From positions 1 through 22,311 of the forward strand of contig JADLHV010000042.1 in assembly GCA_020848595.1 (NCBI GenBank): a stretch of DNA of 22,311 bases, given 5' to 3'. Under the pieces are notes generated by a model. The model worked only from the letters and a program-made list of their open reading frames with translations, had not been told where the DNA came from and made no database searches. This stretch comes from Bacteroidia bacterium (GTDB taxonomy: Bacteria; Bacteroidota; Bacteroidia; NS11-12g; UBA955). Position 1 is the stretch's first letter, and every line of letters starts with the position of its first letter. Shown here in pieces: positions 6,988 to 14,748 of this stretch. The translations under genes and the position numbers were made by a program.

Positions 6988-7409
6988 TATTCTTCTGTAT
7001 AATCAGGTTTAACAATAAATTTGGTTGCTACTGGAAGTTTTTGAGCAGCTAGGTACATACCTCTTTCGGCAATAGCTAAAGGCACACCAGTTACTTCGAA
7101 CATAATGGTTCCTGGTTTTACGATAGCTACCCAATATTCTGGAGCACCTTTACCTTTACCCATACGTACTTCAGCAGGTTTTTTGGTGATTGGTTTGTCT
7201 GGGAATATTCTGATCCAGACTTGACCTTCCCTTTTCATAAACCTGGTTAAGGCTACCCTTGCAGCTTCTATTTGTCTGGCTGTGATCCAAGACTCCTCCA
7301 TACTTTTCAATCCGAAAGTGCCGAAGCTCAAACGGTGACCTCTGGTGGCAAGACCTTTAATTTTGCCTTTATGCTGTTTTCTGAATTTGGTTCTTTTTGG
7401 ACTTAACAT
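6987..7409 (-). CDS. rplP: 50S ribosomal protein L16 (uL16)
   Basis: A 140-residue protein starting MLSPKRTKFRKQHKGKIKGL, the standard uL16 N-terminus. It contains GLKSMEESWITARQIEAARV, the basic VWIRIFPDKPITKKPAEVRM-type segment, and MGKGKGAPEYWVAIVKPGTI. uL16 sits by the A site of the peptidyl transferase centre and helps place tRNA. It is separated from rpsC by 48 bp, the longest gap in the cluster, in which I see no clear promoter or hairpin. It overlaps rpmC by one base. Confidence 0.98.
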   Translation of the reverse strand: MLSPKRTKFRKQHKGKIKGLATRGHRLSFGTFGLKSMEESWITARQIEAARVALTRFMKREGQVWIRIFPDKPITKKPAEVRMGKGKGAPEYWVAIVKPGTIMFEVTGVPLAIAERGMYLAAQKLPVATKFIVKPDYTEE

Positions 7410-7457
7410 GTCGATTACTTCCTATTTTAAGTTAATTTTACCTTCCCCGCTCTCTTA

Positions 7458-8234
7458 CTAGTGATTATTATTTCTTCTACCTCTATCTCCGCCTCTATTA
7501 TCGCCGCCGCCTCTGTTATCTCTTCTTCCGCCTCTTCTATTATCAGAGCGTTGAGAATCGTCTCTCTTTGGTCCTCTATCTGATCCTGCATTCAAAGACA
7601 AATCACGTTTACCGTAGATTTCACCTCTGCAGATCCACACTTTAACGCCTATTTTACCGTAGACAGTTAATGCTTCACCTAAAGCATAATCGATATCAGA
7701 GCGCAGAGTATGCAAAGGCGTTCTTCCATCTTTATATTTTTCTGAACGCGCTATTTCAGCACCATTCAATCTACCTGAAACGCTAATTTTAATACCGTCG
7801 GCACCCATTCTCATGGTATTTCCAAGAGCTTGTTTAACGGCTCTTTTATAGCTTACACGACCTTCAATTTGTTGACAGATAGTATCTGCTACCAATTTAG
7901 CATCTAATTCAGGACGTTTAATTTCGAAGATATTGATTTGAACATCTTTTTTAGTGATTTTCTTCAATTCCTCTTTAATTTTATCTACTTCAGCACCACC
8001 TTTACCGATTACGATACCAGGTTTAGCTGTATGAATAGTGATAATGATCCTTTTAATCGTTCTTTCGATTACGATTTTAGACATACCGCCTCTTGGAATA
8101 CGAGCGAACAAGTATTTGCGGATTTTTTCATCTTCAGCCAACTTATCAGCGAAATTTTTGCCACCATACCAGTTGCTTTCCCAACCTCTGATGATTCCTA
8201 ATCTAAACGCTATTGGATTTATTTTTTGTCCCAT
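7458..8234 (-). CDS. rpsC: 30S ribosomal protein S3 (uS3) with RGG-rich C-terminal tail
   Basis: A 258-residue protein starting MGQKINPIAFRLGIIRGWES. The KH domain (about residues 40-110) carries the GXXG loop as GKGG at 77-80 within KPGIVIGKGGAEVDKI. The C-terminal uS3 domain runs to about residue 212 (VYGKIGVKVWICRGEIYGKR). uS3 lies at the mRNA entry channel and has helicase activity together with uS4 and uS5. The residues from about 221 to the end form a tail made only of Gly, Pro, Lys, Arg, Asp, Ser, Gln, Asn and His. It contains several RGG or GGR units and ends in RRNNNH. The body is normal; the tail makes the protein longer than the 233 residues of E. coli uS3. Confidence 0.98.
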   Translation of the reverse strand: MGQKINPIAFRLGIIRGWESNWYGGKNFADKLAEDEKIRKYLFARIPRGGMSKIVIERTIKRIIITIHTAKPGIVIGKGGAEVDKIKEELKKITKKDVQINIFEIKRPELDAKLVADTICQQIEGRVSYKRAVKQALGNTMRMGADGIKISVSGRLNGAEIARSEKYKDGRTPLHTLRSDIDYALGEALTVYGKIGVKVWICRGEIYGKRDLSLNAGSDRGPKRDDSQRSDNRRGGRRDNRGGGDNRGGDRGRRNNNH

Positions 8235-8237
8235 TAA

Positions 8238-8612
8238 TTATGCTTCTGCTAATTGGTTTTCCTTGTTATTCAAACTATCTACTTTGATTGTCACGTGACT
8301 AAAACGCTTACGAATTCTGTAGGCACGACCTTGAGGGGCAGTTCTCATTCTTTTTGCTACTACTGCACCGTCAACGAAAACAGCAGATACAAAAATTTTA
8401 CTATCCTCAACCTTGCTATCCTGATTTTTATTCTGCCAATTACTGATGGCCGACTTCAGGAGTTTTTCTACGTACACCGCATAGTATCTTCTTTGAGAAT
8501 ACTGGAGGATGCTTAGCGCCTTGTCTACTTGTTGACCTCTAATTTGATCGACAACCAATCTCATCTTACGAGGAGACAATGGACAATTTCTTAATATTGC
8601 AACTGATTCCAT
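8238..8612 (-). CDS. rplV: 50S ribosomal protein L22 (uL22)
   Basis: A 124-residue protein. The conserved start region is LRNCPLSPRKMRLVVDQIRG, followed by the helix SQRRYYAVYVEKLLKSAISN. The long beta-hairpin that lines the peptide exit tunnel is seen as VVAKRMRTAPQGRAYRIRKR followed by FSHVTIKV. Macrolide-related loop residues are intact in the sense that no deletion is visible. It is 5 bp from rpsS and 3 bp from rpsC. Confidence 0.98.
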   Translation of the reverse strand: MESVAILRNCPLSPRKMRLVVDQIRGQQVDKALSILQYSQRRYYAVYVEKLLKSAISNWQNKNQDSKVEDSKIFVSAVFVDGAVVAKRMRTAPQGRAYRIRKRFSHVTIKVDSLNNKENQLAEA

Positions 8613-8617
8613 ACTGT

Positions 8618-8884
8618 TTATTTGCTGTTACCTCCGTGTCCTTTGAATGTTCTTGTTGGAGCGAATTCACCAAGTTTATGACCTACCATATTTTCGGTTA
8701 CATATACTGGAATGAATTTGTTGCCATTATGTACGGCAAAAGTGTGTCCGACGAAATCAGGAGCAATCATAGATTTTCTACTCCATGTCTTGATAACCGC
8801 CTTCTTCTTAGATTCGTTCATCTTAGAGACTTTCTCATCGAGTTTCCAATCGATGAATGGACCTTTTTTAAGTGATCTAGCCAT
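8618..8884 (-). CDS. rpsS: 30S ribosomal protein S19 (uS19)
   Basis: An 88-residue protein, normal in length, starting MARSLKKGPFIDWKLDEKVS. It has the conserved KTWSRKSMIAPDFVGHTFAV, the NGNKFIPVYVTENMVGHKLG motif and the end EFAPTRTFKGHGG. uS19 pairs with uS13 in the 30S head and bridges to the large subunit. Its start codon shares one base with the rplB stop codon (TAATG), and rplV follows after 5 bp. Confidence 0.98.
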   Translation of the reverse strand: MARSLKKGPFIDWKLDEKVSKMNESKKKAVIKTWSRKSMIAPDFVGHTFAVHNGNKFIPVYVTENMVGHKLGEFAPTRTFKGHGGNSK

Positions 8885-9720
8885 TATTTATTTCTTTTAC
8901 CTTTTCTACGTTCAATGATATATTTACTTGAGCTCTTTTTCGGGTTACGTGTTTTCTGACCTTGAGCATAAATGCCAGTACGTGATTTTGGTTGTCCACC
9001 TTTTGATCTACCTTCACCACCACCTTGAGGGTGATCGACAGGGTTCATTGCTGCTGGACGTGTTCTTGGGCGTCTACCCATCCATCTACTTCTACCAGCT
9101 TTACCGTATACTTCCAAGCTATGGTCTGGGTTAGAAACTGAACCGATTGTTGCTGAGCAAGTGCTCAGAATCATTCTAGTTTCACCACTTGGCAATTTTA
9201 CTACAACATACTTACCATCTCTAGCAGTTAGTTGAGCATAAGAGCCAGCGCTTCTACAAACTTTACCACCTTGACCAGGAGCCATTTCGATGTTATGGAT
9301 TATAGAACCCAATGGAATTTCAGCAAGAGGCATTGTATTACCAACTTCTGGAACAACTCCTGAACCTGAGTTCAATTTTTGACCAACTTTCAAGCCATGT
9401 GGGCAAAGAATATATCTTTTTTCACCATCGGTATATTCTACCAATGCGATGAAAGCAGAGCGGTTTGGATCGTACTCGACGGTCTTTACCTCAGCCACTA
9501 CACCGTGCTTATCACGTTTAAAGTCAATGATACGGTATTTTCTTTTATGACCACCACCTATGTAGCGCATAGTCATTTTACCTTGGTTATTTCTACCTCC
9601 GGACTTGGATAGAGAAACAGTCAGACTCTTTTCAGGCTCTGAAGCTGTCAATTCTGCAAATGTATTTGCAACTCTGAATCTTGTTCCCGGTGTCGTCGGT
9701 CTAAGTCTTTTAACTGGCAT
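8884..9720 (-). CDS. rplB: 50S ribosomal protein L2 (uL2)
   Basis: A 278-residue protein of normal length starting MPVKRLRPTTPGTRFRVANT. The OB-fold and SH3-like RNA-binding domains include IGGGHKRKYRIIDFKRDKHG and GGKVCRSAGSYAQLTARDGK. The C-terminal signature AMNPVDHPQGGGEGRSKGG holds the universally conserved histidine close to the peptidyl transferase centre. uL2 is needed for subunit joining and peptide bond formation. It overlaps rpsS by one base and lies 5 bp after rplW. Confidence 0.99.
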   Translation of the reverse strand: MPVKRLRPTTPGTRFRVANTFAELTASEPEKSLTVSLSKSGGRNNQGKMTMRYIGGGHKRKYRIIDFKRDKHGVVAEVKTVEYDPNRSAFIALVEYTDGEKRYILCPHGLKVGQKLNSGSGVVPEVGNTMPLAEIPLGSIIHNIEMAPGQGGKVCRSAGSYAQLTARDGKYVVVKLPSGETRMILSTCSATIGSVSNPDHSLEVYGKAGRSRWMGRRPRTRPAAMNPVDHPQGGGEGRSKGGQPKSRTGIYAQGQKTRNPKKSSSKYIIERRKGKRNK

Positions 9721-9725
9721 TTTCT

Positions 9726-10013
9726 TTAAATATTTTCATAAAAGTCAATTACTTGACCCTCTTTCAACTTACAAATTGCTTTCTTATAAATGTTGGTTCT
9801 ACCTGTAACTTGTCCAGTACGTCTATTTTTTTTACGTTTTGGAGTACTTACGATGGTATTGATCCATTCGACCTCGACATTGTAAATTTTCTCAATCTCG
9901 GCCTTTATTTCGTCCTTGGTGGCGGTACGAACACATACGAAACCGTATTGTTGTCTTTTATCCGTCAACATGGTCATTTTTTCTGTTATTAGCGGTCTTA
10001 CTAATACTGACAT
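9726..10013 (-). CDS. rplW: 50S ribosomal protein L23 (uL23)
   Basis: A 95-residue protein starting MSVLVRPLITEKMTMLTDKR, with the typical YGFVCVRTATKDEIKAEIEK helix and strand region. The tunnel-side loop follows as VSTPKRKKNRRTGQVTGRTN, and the end is KEGQVIDFYENI. uL23 forms the main docking site for trigger factor and SRP at the tunnel exit. The length is standard. It lies 6 bp after rplD and 5 bp before rplB. Confidence 0.98.
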   Translation of the reverse strand: MSVLVRPLITEKMTMLTDKRQQYGFVCVRTATKDEIKAEIEKIYNVEVEWINTIVSTPKRKKNRRTGQVTGRTNIYKKAICKLKEGQVIDFYENI

Positions 10014-10019
10014 AATCTC

Positions 10020-10646
10020 TTAATTCAATGTTTGTTTAATTACTTCAATTGAGTCGTTCATTAAAACCAAAGTTTTGGCTTTTAGAATTTGGTAAGTATT
10101 AATTTCAGAAGCCGGCATTGTGTGCGCCTTCTCAAGGTTTCTACCACTCAAATATACATTATTGTTTTGCTCTGGCGTTACCACTAATACGCGTTGTCCG
10201 TTCAATTTAAGATCGTTCAGTACATTCACGAATGACTTGGTATTTGGCTTGTCAAAATTCAAACTATCAATAACTATGATGCTATTGTTAGCGGCTTTGT
10301 GAGACAAAGCTGAAATTCTTGCAAGACGCTTTAATTTCTTATTTAATTTAAAACCGTAGTCTTTTGGACGTGGGCCATGGATTCTTCCACCACCTACGAA
10401 CACACCAGACTTGATACTACCGGCACGAGCGCCACCTGTACCTTTTTGACGTTTAATCTTTTTAGTACTGTATGAAACTTCGGATTTATCCTTGGTCTTG
10501 TGAGTACCTTGTCTCTGATTTGCCAGGTATTGTTTCACATCCAAATAAATGGCGTGATCATTTGGAGTAGCTCCAAATATTTCACTTGGCAAGCTGACAG
10601 TTTTACCTGTCTCAGTTCCATTGCTTGATAATACTTTCAGTTCCAT
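10020..10646 (-). CDS. rplD: 50S ribosomal protein L4 (uL4)
   Basis: A 208-residue protein. The globular part begins MELKVLSSNGTETGKTVSLP, and the extended loop that reaches the tunnel constriction is seen as KIKRQKGTGGARAGSIKSGV and GGGRIHGPRPKDYGFKLNKK. The C-terminal Rossmann-like part includes RVLVVTPEQNNNVYLSGRNL. In E. coli uL4 also represses the S10 operon through a leader RNA; there is no room for that leader here because rpsJ follows fusA after 4 bp. Confidence 0.98.
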   Translation of the reverse strand: MELKVLSSNGTETGKTVSLPSEIFGATPNDHAIYLDVKQYLANQRQGTHKTKDKSEVSYSTKKIKRQKGTGGARAGSIKSGVFVGGGRIHGPRPKDYGFKLNKKLKRLARISALSHKAANNSIIVIDSLNFDKPNTKSFVNVLNDLKLNGQRVLVVTPEQNNNVYLSGRNLEKAHTMPASEINTYQILKAKTLVLMNDSIEVIKQTLN

Positions 10647-10649
10647 TTC

Positions 10650-11267
10650 TTATTTTTCTATAACTACGATTGCTCCATTATGACCTGATATAGCACCTTT
10701 GATTACCAATAGGTTTTGGTCAGGAATTACTTTCAATATTTGACTATTGATATTTTTAACGCGCTTTCCTCCCATTCTACCAGCCATTCTTAATCCTTTA
10801 AATACTTTTGAAGGGTAAGATGATGAACCTACAGAACCTGGGGCTCTTTGTCTATCGTGTTGACCGTGAGTAGACGGACCAACACCGTTAAAGTTATGTC
10901 TTTTAACAACACCTTGAAAACCTTTACCTTTTGAGGTTCCGATAATATCAACGAAATCACCTTCTGAGAAAATGTTGACATCAACTTTATCTCCGATGTT
11001 TCCAGATACTTCGTCTACTCTGAATTCATGAGATACTTTCATGGCATTCGTTCCAGCTTTCTTGAAGTGTCCTATGGCAGAAGCATTCGAATGCTTTTCT
11101 TTAAGCTCGATTGCAGATATCTGCAGTGCGTTATAGCCTTCCTTCTCTACAGTTTTTATCTGTGAGATAACATTTGGCTCAACTTGGACGACAGTACATC
11201 CGATTTTCGCACCATTAGCATCAATGATGCTAGTCATTCCGATTTTTTTTCCGATTAATCCTACCAT
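10650..11267 (-). CDS. rplC: 50S ribosomal protein L3 (uL3)
   Basis: A 205-residue protein starting MVGLIGKKIGMTSIIDANGA. The long central extension near the peptidyl transferase centre is visible in GTSKGKGFQGVVKRHNFNGV and STHGQHDRQRAPGSVGSSSY, then PSKVFKGLRMAGRMGGKRVK. The glutamine methylated by PrmB in E. coli uL3 (after GSIG) is replaced here by serine (after GSVG), so that modification is not expected. It lies 5 bp after rpsJ and 3 bp before rplD. Confidence 0.98.
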   Translation of the reverse strand: MVGLIGKKIGMTSIIDANGAKIGCTVVQVEPNVISQIKTVEKEGYNALQISAIELKEKHSNASAIGHFKKAGTNAMKVSHEFRVDEVSGNIGDKVDVNIFSEGDFVDIIGTSKGKGFQGVVKRHNFNGVGPSTHGQHDRQRAPGSVGSSSYPSKVFKGLRMAGRMGGKRVKNINSQILKVIPDQNLLVIKGAISGHNGAIVVIEK

Positions 11268-11272
11268 GTCTG

Positions 11273-11581
11273 TTATACTTTTATTTCAACATCTACTCCG
11301 CTTGGAAGTTCCAATTTCATTAATGCTTCAACCGTCTTTGCCGTTGAGCTGTGGATATCAAGAAGGCGCTTGTATGAGCACAGTTGAAACTGCTCTCTTG
11401 CTTTCTTGTTTACGTGTGGCGATCTCAATACGGTGAAGATCTTCTTGGTGGTTGGCAGCGGAATTGGTCCGCTAACTACCGCGCCAGTCGCTTTTACAGA
11501 CTTGACGATCTTCTCTGCTGATTTGTCAATCAGGTTGTGATCGTGTGAACGCAACTTAATTCTTATTTTCTGAGTTACCAT
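11273..11581 (-). CDS. rpsJ: 30S ribosomal protein S10 (uS10)
   Basis: A 102-residue protein, the usual length. It begins MVTQKIRIKLRSHDHNLIDK and contains the conserved GPIPLPTTKKIFTVLRSPHV segment with its long loop, ending KLELPSGVDVEIKV. uS10 is in the 30S head and also binds NusB in antitermination. In many bacteria tuf stands before it; here it follows fusA directly after 4 bp, joining the str and S10 operons. It lies 5 bp before rplC. Confidence 0.98.
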   Translation of the reverse strand: MVTQKIRIKLRSHDHNLIDKSAEKIVKSVKATGAVVSGPIPLPTTKKIFTVLRSPHVNKKAREQFQLCSYKRLLDIHSSTAKTVEALMKLELPSGVDVEIKV

Positions 11582-11585
11582 TGCT

Positions 11586-13697
11586 TTATGCGTTAGCTTT
11601 TTGTCCCTTTACTTTTTTAATTACTTCTTCGGCCATACTACGTGGAACTTCTTCGTAATGATCGAATTCCATTGTAGATGATGCTCTACCTGATGTAATT
11701 GTACGCAATGATGTTACGTATCCAAACATTTCTGATAGTGGCACTTTTGCCTTTATTACTTGAGAGCCTGCTCTTTCATCTATTCCTTCTAGCATACCTC
11801 TTCTTCTATTCAAATCACCTTGTACATCTCCCAGATAATCTGCTGGAGTTAATACTTCTAGCTTCATAATTGGTTCTAACAAAATTGGAGTTGCTTTTGG
11901 TGCTGCTTCTCTGAATCCAGATTTAGCACAAATCTCGAACGATAATGAATCTGAGTCAACTGCGTGGAATGAACCATCAAACAATCTAACTTTCATTTTA
12001 TCGATTGGATATCCTGCTAATATTCCGTTCTTCATTGCTTCAGCGAATCCTTTTTGAACTGATGGAATAAATTCACGTGGAATTGATCCACCTACAACTT
12101 CATTTACAAACTGTAATCCTTCTCCGGTGAAGTCTGCATCTACAGCGCTAATTTCAAATTGAATATCAGCAAATTTACCTCTACCACCAGTTTGTTTCTT
12201 GAATGTTTCTCTATGTGTGCATTTTCCTTTGATTGCTTCTTTGTAAGCAACTTGAGGAGCACCTTGATTTACTTCTACTTTAAATTCTCTTCTTAAACGG
12301 TCGACGATAATCTCCAAGTGAAGCTCACCCATACCTTCGATTACAGTTTGACCAGTTTCTTCATCTGATTTCACTTTGAAAGTTGGATCTTCTTCAGCCA
12401 ATTTTCCTAAAGCTGTTCCTAATCTATCTACGTCAGCTTGAGTTTTAGGCTCAATTGCTAAACCGATAACTGGATCTGGGAATACCATTGACTCAAGAAC
12501 TATTGGATGTTTTTCATCACAAAGTGTATCACCGGTTTTGATATCTTTAAAACCTACAGCTGCACCGATATCACCAGCACCTAAGAATTCGATTGGATTT
12601 TGCTTGTTAGCATGCATTTGGAAAATACGAGAAATCCTTTCTTTGTTTCCGCTTCTAGTATTTAATACATAAGAACCAGCATCTAATTTACCAGAGTAAG
12701 CTCTCATGAAAGCCAAGCGACCAACATAAGGGTCAGTGGCAATTTTGAAAGCCAAAGCAGCAAAAGGTTGGCTATAATCAGGTTTACGTATTACTTGTTC
12801 GTCGGTATCAGGGTTGGTACCTAAAGTTTCCATTTTATCGAGCGGGCTAGGAAGTAATTCCATGACCAAGTCGAGCATAGTTTGTACACCTTTATTTTTG
12901 AATGAAGAACCACAAACCATAGGAACGATACTCATATCAAGACAAGCAGCTCTTAAGGCATCGAGAATTTCTCTTTCAGAGATAGAGTTAGGATCCTCGA
13001 AGTATTTCTCCATTAATTTATCGTCATAAGAAGAAACGGCTTCTAGGAGTTGTTCTCTCCAGAATGCTGCATCTTCGACCATATCTTCAGGGATAGGTAT
13101 TTCTTTGTAAGTCATACCCTTATCTTCTTCATTCCACACCATACCTCTATTATTAATGAGGTCGACAACACCTTTGAAGTTATCTTCGGCACCGATAGGT
13201 AATTGAAGCGGCACTGCATTAGATCCCAACATTTCCTTAACTTGTTTTACAACATTTAGGAAATCGGCACCAGAGCGGTCCATTTTATTAACAAAACCTA
13301 ATCTTGGAACGTGATAATTATTAGCTAAGCGCCAGTTAGTTTCAGATTGAGGTTCAACACCATCAACAGCGCTAAAGAGGAAAACAAGACCATCTAATAC
13401 ACGAAGTGAGCGATTAACTTCAACAGTGAAGTCAACGTGACCAGGAGTATCGATGATATTGATATGGTAATTATTTTCTCTGTACTTCCAGAAAACTGTT
13501 GTAGCAGCAGAAGTGATAGTAATACCTCTTTCTTGCTCTTGAGCCATCCAGTCCATGGTAGCGGCACCATCGTGCACCTCACCGATTTTGTGGTTGACAC
13601 CTGAATAGTAAAGAATACGTTCAGTAGTAGTAGTCTTACCAGCATCAATGTGGGCAGCGATACCTATATTTCTCGTGTATTTTAAATCTCTTGACAT
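11586..13697 (-). CDS. fusA: Elongation factor G
   Basis: A 703-residue translational GTPase of normal EF-G length. The nucleotide-binding motifs are intact: G1 AHIDAGKT at 15-22, switch I RGITITSA at 57-64, G3 DTPGH at 83-87 and G4 NKMD at 137-140. Domain IV is recognisable by GGSIPREFIPSVQKGFAEAM and the following glycine-rich stretch, and domain V by the end FGYVTSLRTITSGRASSTME. EF-G drives translocation and, with RRF, ribosome recycling. The position between rpsG (10 bp) and rpsJ (4 bp) in the str operon identifies it as the main copy; Bacteroidota often carry further paralogues elsewhere. Confidence 0.98.
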   Translation of the reverse strand: MSRDLKYTRNIGIAAHIDAGKTTTTERILYYSGVNHKIGEVHDGAATMDWMAQEQERGITITSAATTVFWKYRENNYHINIIDTPGHVDFTVEVNRSLRVLDGLVFLFSAVDGVEPQSETNWRLANNYHVPRLGFVNKMDRSGADFLNVVKQVKEMLGSNAVPLQLPIGAEDNFKGVVDLINNRGMVWNEEDKGMTYKEIPIPEDMVEDAAFWREQLLEAVSSYDDKLMEKYFEDPNSISEREILDALRAACLDMSIVPMVCGSSFKNKGVQTMLDLVMELLPSPLDKMETLGTNPDTDEQVIRKPDYSQPFAALAFKIATDPYVGRLAFMRAYSGKLDAGSYVLNTRSGNKERISRIFQMHANKQNPIEFLGAGDIGAAVGFKDIKTGDTLCDEKHPIVLESMVFPDPVIGLAIEPKTQADVDRLGTALGKLAEEDPTFKVKSDEETGQTVIEGMGELHLEIIVDRLRREFKVEVNQGAPQVAYKEAIKGKCTHRETFKKQTGGRGKFADIQFEISAVDADFTGEGLQFVNEVVGGSIPREFIPSVQKGFAEAMKNGILAGYPIDKMKVRLFDGSFHAVDSDSLSFEICAKSGFREAAPKATPILLEPIMKLEVLTPADYLGDVQGDLNRRRGMLEGIDERAGSQVIKAKVPLSEMFGYVTSLRTITSGRASSTMEFDHYEEVPRSMAEEVIKKVKGQKANA

Positions 13698-13707
13698 TTA
13701 AATCTCC

Positions 13708-14178
13708 TTATGCTTTAAAGTGAGCAAACGCTTTATTGGCTTCTGCCATTTTGTGTGTATCATCCTTTTTCTTAACAGTTGCGCCTTCACCTTTAGAGGC
13801 GGCGACGAACTCAGCTGCTAATTTTTCGGCCATTGACTTTTCGTTTCTTTTACGTGAGTAGGAGATAATCCATTTGATTCCCATTGCTGCTCTTCTTTCA
13901 GGAGCGATTTCAGTAGGAATTTGGAAGGTGGCTCCACCAACACGTCTTGCTTTCACCTCAACCATTGGCATGACGTTATTTAACGCCTTTTTCCATGTTT
14001 CGATACCTGGTTCTTCGGTGATTTTCTTTTCAACTAAATCAATTGCGTCGTAGAAAATGTTGAATGCGACACTTTTCTTACCATCATACATCATGTTATT
14101 GACGAAACGAGTTACCATAACGTCGTTAAACTTTGGATCAGGTAATAAAATTCTGCGTTTTGCTTTTGCTTTTCTCAT
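13708..14178 (-). CDS. rpsG: 30S ribosomal protein S7 (uS7)
   Basis: A 156-residue, mainly helical protein starting MRKAKAKRRILLPDPKFNDV. Conserved parts are FVNNMMYDGKKSVAFNIFYD, NVMPMVEVKARRVGGATFQI, PTEIAPERRAAMGIKWII and the C-terminal KMAEANKAFAHFKA. uS7 starts assembly of the 30S head and lies at the E site. In E. coli it represses the str operon through the rpsL-rpsG spacer; the 12-bp spacer here is too short for that structure. Confidence 0.98.
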   Translation of the reverse strand: MRKAKAKRRILLPDPKFNDVMVTRFVNNMMYDGKKSVAFNIFYDAIDLVEKKITEEPGIETWKKALNNVMPMVEVKARRVGGATFQIPTEIAPERRAAMGIKWIISYSRKRNEKSMAEKLAAEFVAASKGEGATVKKKDDTHKMAEANKAFAHFKA

Positions 14179-14190
14179 TGATACTTATCC

Positions 14191-14610
14191 TTATTTTTTA
14201 CCTTTTGGTTTAGCCTTCGCATCTGTTGCGCCTGCTTTTACTTTAGGTTTCTTGGTGCCGTATTTACTTCTTCTTTGGTTTCTACCTTCCACGCCTGCCG
14301 TGTCTAATGCTCCACGAACGATGTGATAACGTACTCCAGGTAAGTCTTTCACCCTGCCACCTCTCACGAGGACGATAGAGTGCTCTTGAAGGTTGTGACC
14401 TTCACCTGGGATATAAGCGTTCACTTCCTTTGCGTTTGTCAAACGGACACGCGCCACTTTGCGCATTGCTGAATTTGGCTTCTTAGGGGTGGTAGTGTAT
14501 ACACGAGTGCAAACACCGCGCCTTTGCGGACAAGAATCAAGAGCTGGAGATTTGCTCTTAAATTTTAAGGTTTGTCGCCCCTTTCTCACCAATTGTTGTA
14601 TGGTTGGCAT
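14191..14610 (-). CDS. rpsL: 30S ribosomal protein S12 (uS12)
   Basis: A 139-residue protein starting MPTIQQLVRKGRQTLKFKSK, the canonical uS12 N-terminus. The decoding-centre loops are intact: TTTPKKPNSAMRKVARVRLT and GGRVKDLPGVRYHIVRGALD, including the lysines at which streptomycin-resistance changes occur in other bacteria. After the conserved RSKYGTKKP the protein runs on in a Lys/Ala-rich tail, which makes it longer than the 124 residues of E. coli uS12. The frame is open for 20 more codons upstream, but that stretch contains the promoter and does not resemble uS12, so the ATG at 14610 is the start. It is the first gene of the cluster. Confidence 0.98.
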   Translation of the reverse strand: MPTIQQLVRKGRQTLKFKSKSPALDSCPQRRGVCTRVYTTTPKKPNSAMRKVARVRLTNAKEVNAYIPGEGHNLQEHSIVLVRGGRVKDLPGVRYHIVRGALDTAGVEGRNQRRSKYGTKKPKVKAGATDAKAKPKGKK

Positions 14611-14648
14611 AATCTTATTAAACTGTTCTTTTTTTGTAAAAAGGACTG

Positions 14649-14679
14649 CAAAAGTAGGCGATTTTTTCAAATCAACAAA
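14649..14679 (-). promoter_or_regulatory. Main promoter of the rpsL-led ribosomal cluster
   Basis: On the minus strand, TTTG at 14679-14676 is followed after 19 bases by TACTTTTG at 14656-14649. This is a full match to the Bacteroidota primary consensus TTTG-N19-TAnnTTTG. The transcription start should lie near 14642, leaving a short A-rich leader of about 30 bases before the rpsL ATG. No Shine-Dalgarno site is visible in that leader. The -33 element is only 7 bases from the first possible ATG of the divergent gene. Confidence 0.78.
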
Positions 14680-14726
14680 GATATTATGGAAAATTTTATA
14701 AAATATTTAAAATTACCACATCTGTT

Positions 14727-14740
14727 CTGCATTTTTGCAG
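14727..14740. repeat. Inverted repeat CTGCA-N4-TGCAG before the sulfatase-fold gene
   Basis: A perfect 5-bp inverted repeat around four T residues, ending 8 bases before the ATG at 14749. It could be an operator or a small hairpin in the leader of the divergent gene. If the upstream ATG at 14686 were the true start, it would be inside the coding region and probably meaningless. Confidence 0.4.
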
Positions 14741-14748
14741 TGTTGATA

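Noticed and set aside
7410..7457. Possible promoter or attenuator in the 48-bp gap between rpsC and rplP.
   Set aside because: No TAnnTTTG element and no convincing inverted repeat is present. An AGGA run is near the rplP start, but Shine-Dalgarno pairing is not the rule here.
7461..7574. A CRISPR or tandem repeat array suggested by repeated CCGCCTCT-like units.
   Set aside because: The units are in-frame codons for the RGG-type tail of uS3, irregular in spacing and within the open reading frame.
14611..14670. A 20-codon upstream extension of rpsL from an ATG at 14670.
   Set aside because: The canonical uS12 start MPTIQQLVRKG begins at 14610, and the extension overlaps the consensus promoter, so it is not translated as part of rpsL.
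14572..14748. Longer starts for the LTA-synthase-like gene (first in-frame ATG at 14572, next at 14686).
   Set aside because: The 14572 start lies inside rpsL and across its promoter. The 14686 start remains possible but gives an N-terminus unlike a short charged lead into the first helix.
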